Shown: piece after piece, positions 1 to 12,981 of the stretch
Position numbering within the stretch: position 1 is the first letter of the stretch
How the letters are laid out: each line of letters begins with the position of its first letter
NCBI RefSeq assembly: GCF_031877795.1
Contig: NC_133958.1
Coordinates: 5,704,001-5,768,000, forward strand
Direction: 5' to 3'
Length of the DNA stretch: 64,000 bases
Source of the DNA: Strix aluco
Taxonomy: Eukaryota > Chordata > Aves > Strigiformes > Strigidae
Notes under the pieces: model-generated
The model's database searches: none
What the model was told of the DNA's origin: nothing
What the model saw: only the letters and a program-made list of their open reading frames with translations
Position numbers and translations under genes: made by a program

Positions 1-2648
1 TAAATTAAAATTAGACAGAGATTTCCAAGTCAGTGATGTGATGACATTGCTCTTCAGAGCTTTCCTGTGCAGTTATGGCTGTGAGATGCTCCCATCCAAA
101 AGAAGCCAGGAAGGTGATTAGCCTTGATTGCTTTTATCCAGGACCTGTTGCTTTGTTGTTCACTCTCAACTTTCAGTAGTTGCTTATTGGTCTCTGGCCA
201 TCGTCTGCATACAGACGGCGTGAGCCGGGAGTGCTGCTCGGGCTCCCGCCCAGATACACCCCACCCCCCGGGCACCTCCTCCGACGGGAAGGGGTTCGTG
301 CTGGTGGGACTGTAACGGCGCCGGCGCACCCTCTGCTCGTGTCCCCATCACAGCCTCCATTTGTCAGGAAATAATTTGGTTTTAATTTATGATCCAGAGT
401 TATAAAACCCTGGGAAAAATGTCTTTTGCACACTGTTAAGCATTAGCATTCTCATATAATATTTTTAATATGCCACAGACACTCATGGCAATTAAAATGC
501 TTGCTGATGTCAGAAGCATCTCCTGTGGCACTTTTGCTTTATACTATCCAGGAAAAAAAAATCCCAAGTTCTCATGCCTCTCTGAAATTATTCCACACTG
601 GCTTTAATTTTGATGATAGCTACTGAAAAATTTATGAATAAGCTTGTCTGCTATCAAAAGCTGCCTCATGGAACTTTACTATATTGACACACTATCATGA
701 TAGGGAAATATGTATCATCTCATTTTGTTTTGGAGAATGTGTCTGCAGGAAGTCGGGCATAGTTAATGACTCCAAATAGGCAGCTCTAAAAGCACAGACT
801 GTATTTATCTCTGCTGTGGACCCAGAGCCAGCAGCAGTACTACAAATCCCTTGTCTTCCCTCTCCATCCAAAATTCCTTGCTCACCTTGCCAACATACCT
901 CAGGGGAGTGTTACTGGGGTTGAGCACATAGTTGTTATTTATAGGAATGCAGGGTCCTCGGGAGATCAGCTCCTTCCAGGCGCTGGCAGTGAGGCTGTCC
1001 CTTCTGCCATCAGCGTTGGAGCTCTCTGCCAAGAGCCTCTGGCCATGGGACCCCCATAGTTCATACAGAACTGGGGCTCTGAGTGCCCGAGCTCTCTCGG
1101 AGCAGCCCTGCGTGCTGGTCTGTGCCAAGGCACACCTCAAATGAGACAGGGGTGAAACTCTGCTTAACACTGACACCTCAGAGAGCAGCCCGGCTGTGAA
1201 AGTGCTTCACTGAGGCTCCATAGCTTTGGTGTTCTTAGAGTAACTGGGCAAAAGATTCGTTTTCACTGTATTATTTATAAATGGGAAGCAAACGTACCAC
1301 AATAAAGGGAAGTGGAAAGTAACATAGTGCTTTTATAGTCAACTGCCTCTGACAAACAAATTGGCCAGCAGCACTTCATTAAGGACATCACCTGGCGGAG
1401 AGCACACTGCTGTAAGAGCAAGTTTTGCCAAAATTCAGTTGCAGTTTACTAATGAAAGATGTTTGGATAGATGGTGTGAGGTCTCTCTGGTTTTATCTTA
1501 CTTTATTTAAGTTGAGGATGTCAAACAACAGCACTTTATAACTCCCCTGATCACGCCGTGTTGTTTTACATGAGGGTATTTATTCAGGCCTGTTTGATCG
1601 AATAGGGTGGGAGTCAGCACATAAAAGAAATCACAGATAAAATAAGTGGAGTGGAAAGTGCAGACATCAGTTGAAGGGTCAGCAAGGCTGGATGTGGAGG
1701 ACGGTGCTTGGACTTTATTTCTAGTTTTTTGTTTTCTTCAGTGTATTTACACCCTTAGGGATATTTTGGTCAGAGGAATGGAATAGGAAAGTGATTTGTT
1801 CCTTTGAGAACAGTAGTTAGGAAAAAACTCCTTTCTCTTTCAACATTGCTGGTTGAGATTACCTTTAGTAATTGTCAGTGTGCTGGCTGTATGATTCATT
1901 CCTGTGTAACTACGAATGTAGGGACCTAAGATTGGACTTGGAAAAATTATGTAGCTGAATTCCAAAGTGAAATTCTGATTTCTTAGCCATTGCCTGAGCT
2001 TAAGGTGAATAAAACCTGAAGTATTCCATTTCGAGCCTTCCCAGCTACCAACCCCGGGCTCCCGTGTTGGATTTACGATGCCATTTGTAAGCATTTTCCT
2101 GTGTCTGCAGTGTCCTTCCTGCACTGGAGCAATTCTGTCCAGGGGACCTGAGCAACACTTTAAATTATTCTAAAGTAGCACTGTGGAAGGGTTAAAATAC
2201 TGTGAACAGGGGGGCAGGCTGGATAAATCTCTGAGTGTTTCACATCCATGCTGCAAAAGCAGGGAGCAGCAGGAATCGAGACAAGGCAAGTAGGCAAGTG
2301 AAAAAACCTTCATGTTCCTCCTTTCCTCCCAACCTCAAACTGTCCAGCTTGCAGTTCCCTTTCACTGTCTGTGCATTCAGGAGTAAAATCAGGCCCTAGG
2401 CAGGATGCTTGGTCTGCTACCTGAGTCACTGCACTGGGTTATTAACGGGAGTTTCTTGGTGCCCAGCGTGGTGCTTGTTTCCCAGGGTCAGGGTACCTTA
2501 GATATGCAACTATAAAGTCAGTAATTGCATATTGCTAAGCTGGGCTGGCCCGGCCATTTGAAAAAGGTTTTTGATCAGAGGCACTGAACAGAAATGCTTT
2601 AAAAAGCATGACGCTGAACTTTTTAAAGCCTTGAAGAGCTTGCTCACT
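1..2648. other. Gene-free flank with a CpG pocket at its left end
   Basis: There is no supported gene. A CpG-rich pocket at about 195-340 (GACGGCG, GCGCCGGCGC) stands out from the AT-rich surroundings and could be a small regulatory element or a remnant of GC-rich repeat. Open frames here are under 125 codons and show no known domain. Confidence 0.5.
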
Positions 2649-2786
2649 CCAGGCTTCAAGGCCAGGTTGGATGGGGCTTTGGGCAACCTGGGCTAGTGGG
2701 AGGTGTCCCTGCCTGGGGCAGGGGGGTGAGACTGGATGGGCTTTAAGGTCCCTTCCAACCCAAACCAGTCTGTGATTCTATGATTC
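2649..2786 (+). mobile_element. CR1 LINE fragment, 3' end, sense on +
   Basis: About 140 bases match the avian CR1 3' tail: GGCTTCAAGGCCAGGTTGG, a segment with GGGCAACCTGGGCTAGTGGG, then GGTCCCTTCCAACCCAAACC, ending in GTGATTCTATGATTC. CR1 is the dominant LINE of birds and is usually 5'-truncated, as here. It is non-autonomous, with no reverse transcriptase frame left. Confidence 0.93.
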
Positions 2787-2847
2787 CTCATAAACACAGA
2801 TTAAAGAGGTGGAAAGAGACCAAAGGCAACAGAGGAAGTAGTAGTTT

Positions 2848-2862
2848 TAGTAGTAGTAGTAG
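2848..2862. repeat. TAG trinucleotide microsatellite
   Basis: Five tandem TAG units, with further imperfect copies just upstream from 2838. It lies about 60 bases after the CR1 fragment. Confidence 0.85.
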
Positions 2863-4815
2863 AAGTTGTTTTTCCTTCCTCTTATAGTAAGAAGAGGAAG
2901 GATAAAATGAATGTATAACTGGGTATGTCCAGCTTCTAAGATCTGAGCTCGAGGAATTTGGATGATGTAGGAAGGATTATCTTTCGCTGTTGGCTTTGTG
3001 CAACAGCATTACAGTATCATAGTGAGAATTATGACTTCAGTTCCTATGTGTGTGCCCATACACGTTACCATGAATAGGAAACAAGTAAATATGCACGTGT
3101 ATACACATCAAAAATATTGCAAAATCCGTGACTTCTTTCTGACTCCATTTTATAACACAAACTGAATTTTCTTATCTCATGCTTACTCTTTATAACTTTT
3201 GTCCTACTTGCTCACACAACTGTTTCTTCAAAATCTACATGCCTTTGTTTTGACAGGGTTTAACATTCCCCAAAGGGTTATATGCATTCATGTGTAAAAG
3301 GGAAAAAACAGTTCCTTGCTGTGGTAAGAATGACCCAAAATGCACATTTTCACTCCAAAGCATAGTTCTTGATCCTCTGCGTTGCTACCCATGTCAACAA
3401 GCTGTTATTATCAAAGTTTAATTGAATTATTTCTACGAGGTAATGTGCTAGTGCATAGAGTTATTTTTAATTCTTGTGTTTTTGTTTAAATGGAATGGAA
3501 CAGATAGAAATCAAATCTTTTTGGGAGGAAGGGAATGAAAGGGGAGGGCACTAGGGCACGTACAGAGTGAGCTGGTCTTGCTCCTTTGGGTTTATGCCTC
3601 TCATTATCACTTCATGTAGCATCACATCTGCGTTCAATGGAAAATTAAAATCTTTCTTGCACAAAATGCTCTGGTGCAAAAGGCAGTATTAGATGAGCAA
3701 AGCACTGAGTGCTGATGCATCAAGATTGAAGATTTTGCTATCTATATGTTACATGATACGTTTAATAGATAAGCAGGTACTAAAAACCGAAATTCCTGAT
3801 AGCCTAGTTAATTCCTGTCCCCCTCCTTAACGACATTCAACTTTCACTTTGTCTTATCCTTCAACTCAAGCTAAATGGATTCTTGAATTCTGAAGTTTTA
3901 CTTTATTAGGGAATCGTGATTTTCAGACCTTGGCAATACTTGTTTTTCAGCAGTTCATCTCTTTCTCATACAACAAAATACGTAGTTTGATGGTAGGTGA
4001 AGAATTAGCATCCATTGTCATTCTCACTATTATAATGTCGTGATTGTGCTTTATTAAAATCAGATGCTGAACAATTAAAGACAGCCTACTCACTATGTTA
4101 TTGAATACTTAAAGGGAAATCTCAAGATTCAGTTTGCATTTCTAGAGACTCACAGTTAGAAATGGCTGCCTGCTACTTTTTTTCCTTTGAGAGTCAGTAG
4201 AAAAGTATGGTTTAAGGGAATAGTAAAAAAATAATTCATGTGCCTTCCATGTACAATAGTAGTAACAGATGAATTTTCAGGTGACTCGTATCACTTATGC
4301 TAGGTATTTGCATTTAGGTATTTATTTGCATTTGTGCCTAAAAAGATAAACTGTCTGTATTGGTTCTTACAGCAAACGCAGCGATATTTATCCAGGAAAA
4401 ATGTGAACTGTAATAAACTCAAAATGTGATCTGACTTAATCTCAGATTTTATGCTGAGGTAACTGAGATCCTGTTCACTCAATCCCTTGCATCTATGACT
4501 GTCAATTGGAAAGAAAATTGCTACTAATTCTACCTGAAATGCAAAGCTTTGGAAAGTTGAATTGTTGAGTATCACGGGAGTTACTCCTGACTTGCATTAA
4601 CCTAACTTTGATGCCAGTTTTCCATTGTCTGAATTTATTGATATTTTTGTTTGTTAGTTTTGCACTGAGCGTGTTTAGCTCCATAGAAATCAGTGGAGCC
4701 TCCTCTGATTCATACTGACACGAGTACTGTGCTCACCACATGGCTGTGTTTAACCCTGCTTAGTATTTGTGCTCTCTTAACTTACCAGAATAACTACGTC
4801 TAGTGAAGGGCTCAC

Positions 4816-4844
4816 TGTTTCATTTAAGAGTCTTAAATGAAACA
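4816..4844. repeat. 29-bp near-perfect palindrome
   Basis: Arms TGTTTCATTTAAGA (4816-4829) and TCTTAAATGAAACA (4831-4844) are exact reverse complements around a single central G. Bases immediately outside (C and C) do not pair. A 14-bp perfect arm pair with a one-base centre is very unlikely by chance at a given site and unusual in a 64-kb window. Confidence 0.9.
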
Positions 4845-6996
4845 CATGGTGCTTGCTGGGAGTGTGAATGAGCAGGGCACTCTTTCTCTCCGTGTTGTGA
4901 GAGTGCCAGAATGCTGGGCTATTCTGGGATGAGGTAACAGACAGAACGAATGTGGTCTCCCACAGGAATCAGGCCAGGGTTTTCATATTATTTATTGTAT
5001 GAATGAGAATAAGGGTCTCTATTTTGTCTTTAAAACTGTCACACCCTTTTCAGCTACTCATGTTAAGAGATGCCTTAGCAGCCACAAGATGGGTTTATTG
5101 AAAATTGGATGTCACCTCCTTCACTAAATAGCCAACTGGTGCAGAGAGCCCAAGTGAGTTGGTGAATTTCCCTCCAGAGAGGGTTTCATTTAAATTAGTG
5201 GATAAAATTGATACCTTTTTCAGAACGTGTGTTCCTGCCTCTAGGCTCCTGATCCTGGTGGTAATAATATCAAGTGCAACTATCTGTTTTATTTCTCACC
5301 CATGTTTTCTAAATCTTGGCTGTTGATATTGTTTAGCTTTGTTAATTGGTCTCTGCTTGTCTTCTCCCTTTTATGGGCTTGCTTTTTTAGACATAATTGG
5401 ACTTTGTTTATGGAGATATTTTGTAAGCAGCTGTCAGTTGTTTTGGTAAGTTCAAGACTTCGTGTTGTGGTGGGCTTCTGATGTTCATTAAAATCTTAAA
5501 TCAGACAGACCAAAGGAAAGCAGCATAAAAGGCAATTAAAAGCCAACCCACATCCATGTCTAGGTAAACAAAAGGTATGATAAGAACCAGATTAGAAGCC
5601 TCCAATGACTAAGATGCAGCATTTCTTCTGAGTCACTGCCAAAAAGTGCATTTATAAATATATTAAACAAAATGTGCGCTTGATGGTGTCTAACTTCTAA
5701 TCTTTGGTCACAATGGAAATTGACCTTTTATTTCTACTCCTTGTCTTCTGTACCATAGCCATCATTTAATGGCAGTGCTCTGCCTCTCACACATTAAGTT
5801 CTTAGCTTCCTGAATAGCCTCCTCAGAGATAGTATGAGGAATTTAATATTTAAAAGAATTCAAAAGCTACAATTAAAAGGTTATTTTTTGACACTAGATT
5901 GCATCTGAGCAAAATATTGTGGGAGATTTTCCTTCTCATTCTGCAATGTCTCATACTAGATAAAAGTCTAATAGTAAATAAGTAGAGGACAGGTTAATAC
6001 TGAAATTTGACAGCACTGTCCATCTTGCTGCATCCCGTGTTGGTGTCAGCCTGATTCACATATGGACAGCTTGGCATCCTTCAGCATAGGATCTGTAAAG
6101 ACCATGAAAGGTGACTAAAAGATAAAGTGGAAAAGGGTTTTCTGAAGCATACAGCAAGATGACAACTAGATTTTAAGTGCCAAAATTGATAAGAATTTGT
6201 TTTTCACGGGGAGGGTGCAGAGAGTTGTAATATTGACGCCACTTTTTAAAAAAATTCCTTTAAACTTGTGTGTGTGTGTGCACAGGCACAATTGAAAATA
6301 CCTTGTTAGTGCTACAATCACATTTTATTTTGTAAAAAATAAAATAATTCATTTTTCTTGGGTTTTTGAGAGGTGGCTTTTCAGCCAGCCAAGACATGAA
6401 AATGTTCTAAAAATGCACTCCTGTCACATCCCCACATTCAACAATGTCAGCGGTAGCAGCTCGGAGAGCCCGGCGGAAGGCGGCTTCTGGCATTTCTAAT
6501 ACTGTTGATTCGCCTCTGCACAAACTGACGGAGGGCGAGAGGCAGAGCTAAAGGAGTCAGCAGGTTATCTGCATTAGGGCTTCCAGTGCTGGAGCAGCTG
6601 CTGTCTGAGCATGTGTTTTCAGTAGAAAAATTAGAGTGCCTGTCGATAAGTCTGCTGTAGGACTCTTGTGCATAAACACAGTAGATACACGCTGCTGCCA
6701 GCGTGTGTGTTCAGTCCTTGAACTCACAGGAAGTTATTGGGAATCAGCAGCAAAGGGTGTTCCTTAGTTTTTCCATTTCAAGAACAAGATTTGCTGCAAT
6801 CAGGTAGAACAAGAACATTCTTTGATGCAGGAATTGTGGCCATGTGTTCCCCTCAGGAAATGATGGGGGGTTATTCATTAACTTTTTGAAATGTTATGAC
6901 TTGTAAATTTAGTTTTGTTTCATTCTGGTTTTGGAATACATTTGTTCCCCTCATTTATTACTGTCCTTAGAAGGTGAAATCAAAAGGAAAGCAAGC

Positions 6997-7015
6997 TTTT
7001 TTTTTTTTTTTTTTT
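6997..7015. repeat. T homopolymer, 19 nt
   Basis: An uninterrupted run of 19 T in AT-rich flank. No LINE or SINE body is recognisable next to it. Confidence 0.9.
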
Positions 7016-8105
7016 AAGAACACTGTCTGTTCCAGAGCCTTTTTTAAAATCTAAAGAAAATGCTCAGTTCTTTGCTTTCTCATGACTTCTTTCTTCAAAC
7101 ATGTTTATCAGAGGGATTTTTTCACAGAGTGTACAATAAAATTATATTCATGGATATGCCTTTCTTATTAACTTTTTCTGTATTCCAGCATTGCCAGTAA
7201 TCTTAGTTTTTCATCAGCTGATTGTATTAAAGTCATGCCAAAAAGCTTCAGTAGTGTCCTTCAACCCTATGCATTAGGCACACTTACAGTTAAAATGTTT
7301 ACCAAATAGTTAAAATAGGTAAGACAAAGGAGGATGGGTATAGTCATTTTATAGACTTCATTTCATAGGTAAAGACACAGATGGCAGAAAAGTTTGTATC
7401 TACTTCAAAAACCAGTTTGTCCTTTGGCTTTTCTCCTTTCTGCTCTGCAGCAGTTGAGATCAGTTTGGATGCTTGAAGAAAGTTGTGTTGTGTGAGGATC
7501 TCCATTCTTCGTTTAAGAAATGATAAAATGAGAAATCAGAGGGACTTCTCGTCAAGTTTAGCCACACTCCTAGTAAACACATGACCTCAGCTGATGATGC
7601 AATGAGGGCGGTTAATTGCTTTTCTTATCCTTAAGACAGATTCTGTATAGGTTCCTGTTGTTGCTTTGTGTACGCCTGAATCAACTGTTAGTTCTGAAAT
7701 GTCTTCATGAGAAGAAGCAAATATATCCTTAAAATCACATTCAAATAAACTTTCTGTCAGTAACTACTCTCACAGTGACATGTTGGATATGGTTATTAAA
7801 ATGATCCTGATATGTTATAGTAAAGGCAGTCTATTTGAACAAGAGCACTTACAGTCACATCAAACCATGTTAAAAGGCCTATGGGCCTTCACGTTTCTTG
7901 GCATAAACAACTGTCAAGGCAATAGCAAGTTTTCCTTGTTTTCTAGTTACTCCATAGTAGCTCCCCAGGACGCCGTAAACCGTCTGGTACACACCTTTCC
8001 TGGAAAAAGGAAACTGGATGAATTGTATCATGAGCTCAGTCCAAAGCAGCAGTTCCTCTGTTCAGAAACGGCTTGACATTAGGTGTTGCCAAAAAAGTTG
8101 CCAAG

Positions 8106-8131
8106 GCAGTCCTCCTGAATTTGAGGACTGC
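8106..8131. repeat. Short hairpin, 9-bp stem
   Basis: GCAGTCCTC (8106-8114) and GAGGACTGC (8123-8131) are perfect complements with an 8-base loop. A stem of this length is expected a few times by chance in 64 kb. Confidence 0.7.
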
Positions 8132-9583
8132 TCACTGCAGTGGGGAGAATTTATTGGCCATTTAACAGCTGTGTGTAGTGCACTCAAAGGATGAATAAAC
8201 AGTAATGAATTGGAGCAGCTTATGCTTTATTTATTTATTTTTGATAGTGGAATTGGTAAGTAGTTTTGAATTATCTGTGCTGCTTCTGGTCCTTGCAGTG
8301 GGTAATTATCTCCCAGGCTTGCTCTGGTTTGTGCAGTGCTCTGTCCATCTGCATTTCACCTGGGGAAATCCATGTGATCAGCTAAGAACAGCTTTACTAC
8401 TTTCGGTGGGGGGGAAGAGATAAAGTCTTGGTATTTTCGGAGCAGAGCTGGCAGTAGAGCTGCCAGATTGTCGTTGTTGCTGAGCTGCTTGTTTTACTGC
8501 TGCCTTGTGCTAGTGACACAATGTTCCATGGTTAGGAAATGTCAGCTCATGGATGAGCCATCCAAGGAGAGTATCAGTTCTCTCAACAGGATGAGATCCT
8601 GGCTGAGAGGAGTTACTGCCTGCCTGCAAATCCATCCTGGAGTCAGTTAGTTAAAGAGTTGGAGGGAGGAAATACCATCCTGCCTTTTTCTCTCTGTTAA
8701 CTCTTTATTTCTGTCTTTTGAAATACAATTCTCTGTGGGTGTTGTTACTGATATACATGTAAATCCTTATCTTACTTAGCCTTCTAAACCAGGTGCACAC
8801 ATGCCAACTGCAGCAGCAAAAGCAGATGGTGTAAGTTGCTGAGGTCCCCTGATATTTTTGGAAGAGGAGATATTATTCTGAATATCCAGGCTAATTATCC
8901 TGTATGCAATTGCTTTTATCTGAGTTTTCCCTTTCTTTTGTTTGAGGAAGCTGTGTATTTTTTAAAAACTTCTTCTAAATTAAAGGTGATTTGTTGTGTT
9001 TTTAGAGCCCAGCACAAGCAGAATTCTCACTTTTCCATAGCAGTTGAAGTTTAATATGCAGAAATGCTTAATGCTTGGGTAGATACCAAGTTTTTATTGA
9101 AGCTTTTGATGAAAAGTGTGTGTTTAAAGTTGGTTGAAATGTGGAAGTGTTTCTCTATGAAAATTCAGTTTCAATAATTGTATTAAATAAAATTAAGTAT
9201 TATTTAGGGGCAGCCCAAGAGAAAATTAGAAAATACACTTTTTTTGGCTTGTTTATGTTTTCTCTACAATATAGATTTAGAAGTGAGGGCAAAAGAAACT
9301 AAGTATTACTGTAAGAAATCACTGGAACCAACAATTAATGTGTAAAGTTGAAATGGACTCTGGAACATTCCCACTTTTCTCTGATGCAGCTGACACTGGC
9401 CACAGTCAACCAGCGTGCTACCAAGGAGATTCTGTCCAGGCAGTTATTAAGTTTCTGGCTGCCTGTGGACTCAGCTGCCCTATCTTGCAAATTGTATTAC
9501 ATGTATTTTGAGACAATTTGGAAATGAAGAGTGTCTGCAAAATACAAGAGTTGCAAGTTAATCTTAAAACTTCTTTTTCTTTC

Positions 9584-9606
9584 TTTTTTTTTTTTTTTTC
9601 CCCCCC
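9584..9606. repeat. T16-C7 homopyrimidine tract
   Basis: A run of 16 T switches directly to 7 C, preceded by further T-rich sequence from 9571. The whole stretch is pyrimidine-only on +. Confidence 0.9.
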
Positions 9607-12289
9607 TATCTTTCCTACCTGATCATTAAGAACCAAATGCTGATATATTAGTGACAGGAACTAGGATGCCAGAATGAATAGTTGTGCACATGGGACTTGA
9701 AGCCAAATATTGTAGGAAAAATACACATGTGGAAAGATAACATTCATGACTGGAAGACAGATATTGGAAAGTATGCACTGTTTAGATCACATAGAAGTAA
9801 AGGTTAAATTGGTCAAATAGCATCATATATCAGTGAACGAAAAGATACTAGAGCCAAGACTGTGAACAAAAAATCTATTTAGATCAAAATCAATTTTAGG
9901 AAGAATGGCAAACAATTTAAGTAAAATAGAACTGCAAGGCGTCTACAGCCCCTCACAAGCTTATTTTGGTAATGACCGTATCTGTGCAGCCACAATTGGG
10001 TCATTGGAATAGGTCTTTGCTTCTCAGATATGGCGTAGAGAACAAATGCTACCAACAACTACTGTGTACAAATATTCCTGGATTAAATTCAAACGCAGCC
10101 TTTCCCAATTCATCACTGAACCACCAGGAGGCAAACACCAACATCTTTGCATCGGGCTCTCATGAAAACTTCTTTAGAATATTTCTCACAATCCAAATGA
10201 TACGGGTTCAAAACGGATCTCTCGCTGCCTCAGCTGTAAGGGTTGGCAAGGCCAGCTGCAAGATAGCAGAAATGCTTTCAGGGTTACTTTGAAGCTGTTT
10301 TCTATTTTCACAAACTTCAAAAACCATCATGGTCAGAGCAGGAGGTCCTGCAGAGCTCGGGTAGGCAAAGCAGCAGGAATTCTCCTTCTTCACTCATGCA
10401 CAGGTGGTGCCACAGCCAGGCTCTAGTGTTACGATACAGCCTAGTTTAAACAAAACCCCAGGCCCTCAATTCTGTGAGACACTGAGCCCTTGCTGTCAGG
10501 TGCTGGGTCCTGCTGCTGAAGGCCTGCATCATCCCTCCCCTCCTCTTCATCAACAGGTGGAGCTGCCACAACACAAACCAGAGGGAGTTGCTCATGGCAG
10601 CCCTCCCTCGGCTCCGGGCTTTTGCTGCAGTCGGCATGAATATGAAAACACATCAAACGGAACTGGCACCCTTTTAAATTGTGTCGGTATTTGTTATCCT
10701 ATCAAAATACATATGGATGAGGAAGATAAAACTGCTTTTTAAAGACCAGTTCATTAAGTTCTGATAAATTTATATAATATACCTGCTACTGTGCTTTAGT
10801 TTATTGCAAATATCATTTTTATCAGCTGCCAACTCCCTTTAGTGACTTTTCTTTTATGATTTTTTTTTTTCTGAGATGAAACAATGCATTTTAGAGAAGC
10901 TGCTGATGCCTTAAATCTAACATTTGCCTGGGAAACTGTATTCTTTCTTACAACTTTAGTTTGAAACTTATTTGGGGTCTGAATTCATTTCTCTTGGTAG
11001 CCTTTTACTACTAACTGAACTGCTACCACTAGTCCATACAGTCCCCAGAAGTTTAGTAGGAGGGGCTGCATTCCCAGAGAGGCATTTTGTTTCTTTGCGA
11101 TAGGATAAGCAGGGATAGGGTATACAGGAACTCCACAAACTTGGGGAAATACTGTTCTCCAGCTGAGCTGGGCTGAGGGTCCGCAGGTGCTTTCCACCCG
11201 TTGCAACATTAAGTACAGGCAGCTGTGTGCATTAAGCCACCTGATGATGTTAAAATATTGCACGTTCTTACTGGGGGGAGAGCAGGAGCTGGGCTGATGA
11301 ATGGTAACTAATGAAGCCAGAGTGCTTCAGCTGTTCCCGATCATCTGTACAGACCCTAGATAACACCACTCCCAAAGCAGTTTAAGCTCTTTGTTTAGGT
11401 TCCCCAGCAGAGGAGGATCATTAATTAGTTGAATAGTGTGGTAGGGCTGTTCTTGCTACTCATGTAGTAACAGACAGAGTAATTAAAAATCAGGAAGATG
11501 CTCAGGCTGCACTTCGGTTTTTTTCTGATTCAGAACTTGTCTATTAGTGGCTGTGAAGTGGAGAAGCAAAGCATGGCTTTTTGGAATGGGACAGGCGCAT
11601 CAGCTTGCTCTGTGCCTGCTTGGAAGAACAGAAATATGGCCTGTGAGTGTGTGGACTTAGTTATCTGAAACATAAAAGCTTGATTTTGGTGCTTGTAACA
11701 CCAAGAAACCTGAAAGAATCCAGGGCTGTGACAGGCTCTCTGCCCCCTCTGGAACTGCTGTTTGTTCTGGCTGCACAAAGACCAGGATCCACCTAAGTGT
11801 GGCTTAGTCAGAGAAGTGAAACCAGTCAAGGTAAGGAAGCTGCAGTGTGGCAATTCCCTCCCACTGCTTTTGTTCCACAGGAGATCATCGAACCTGAAAG
11901 GTAGGAGAGATGATGTACCCCTTTCCTCCTTGTGTCCTAAAAAGTGATGGCTGTATTTAGAAAAGCAAGTATAGTCACTTTGTTTTTAATGAGACTTTTG
12001 AAAGTGTACTTAAGAACCTGTCATATCCCAGGAGTTAATTGATATTAAAGTTGGTATTTTTCCTACTAATAAATTGCAGAAAAAGAACAAAAGTTTCCAC
12101 GGTAAACCAGGAGCCAGCAACTCCTCTTTCTCTCTCTCTGCTCTAGCTTTCAGCAGAGAGCAGCGACTGCATGCTGCAGGTGTGACCCCAGAGAGATAAG
12201 GGATTTCACTGGAGCATGGTTTTCATTCTATCCTCCCACAGTGATCTAACGGAGTTTGTTTAATAACATTCCTTTTGTTCTGGCAGATA

Positions 12290-12420
12290 ATCATGGGCTG
12301 GCCCAGATAGCATCACAAATTTGCTCCTTTCTGATAATAGGATCTTATCAGGGCTTCAGCAGCATATAGCATTTTACAGGATATGGCTTTAATTAAAATG
12401 ACAATATGGGACAGCCGAGG
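12290..12420. promoter_or_regulatory. Candidate conserved non-coding element
   Basis: The block combines GATA-type motifs (AGATAG, TGATAA, CTTATC) with homeodomain-type TTTAATTAAAA, lacks CpG and repeats, and has the unbroken, complex texture typical of vertebrate enhancers. Only an alignment could establish conservation; this is pattern-based inference. Confidence 0.22.
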
Positions 12421-12966
12421 TTAGATTCCCTAGTCTGGCATCTCTGTAACGTCAGACTGGAAAGGGACAGGGTAATAAATGTCTTTCATCTGGTATGAGA
12501 GAAGGTAGGGAACTATTTTGCTGACATATTAATCATCTATTGGCTGGAGCTGCTGCACTTGAAAGTTCTACGGTAAGCTTGTCTGTGAAGGCACACAGTA
12601 ACTGTAGACTCTGCTGATGGATCCCCAAATGGGCTCAAACTGAAGTGGCAGGGTTTGCACTTTTCTTTCCAGTCATTAGTGATGGGAACCTCAGGTCTTG
12701 TGATGTGGAATACAAGGTTATTGGAGTTCCCAGCAAGTCTATGGCTGTTTCTTAGTAAGGGTACAGTATCTTCTGTGTTTGGGCTGTGTAACAGGTGATT
12801 TGGTTTGAGCCTGTGCATGCTATCACAAAAGAAGTGTTGTAAGCAACGTTTCTAAGGTAGTGGGCTGGTGTGGAAAACACAAGCAGTGTCCTCTACTCAC
12901 GGTTCATCAACTTTGAAATTCAGAAATTACAAAAGACTAAATGTGCCTGGCTCTGGAAAAACAACT

Positions 12967-12981
12967 GGGGGGGGGGGGGGG
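12967..12981. repeat. G homopolymer, 15 nt
   Basis: Fifteen G in a row within mixed sequence. The run is prone to length error and polymorphism and can form a quadruplex. Confidence 0.9.

Larger units (their letters stand above)
2787..12280. other. Gene-free AT-rich flank
   Basis: This stretch is unique-looking AT-rich DNA with short homopolymers, a TG repeat near 6270, the 29-bp palindrome and a moderately CpG-rich patch at 6448-6545. I see no exon or RNA gene. The block at 5520-5720, with a forkhead-like GTAAACAAA, is a weak enhancer candidate. Confidence 0.45.

Noticed and set aside
7350-7400. Possible inverted MIR core
   Set aside because: Only about 35 bases loosely resemble the core, too little to separate from chance.
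10404-10742. 112-codon Pro-rich + frame
   Set aside because: Composition reflects a locally GC-richer patch; overlapping - frames are equally open.
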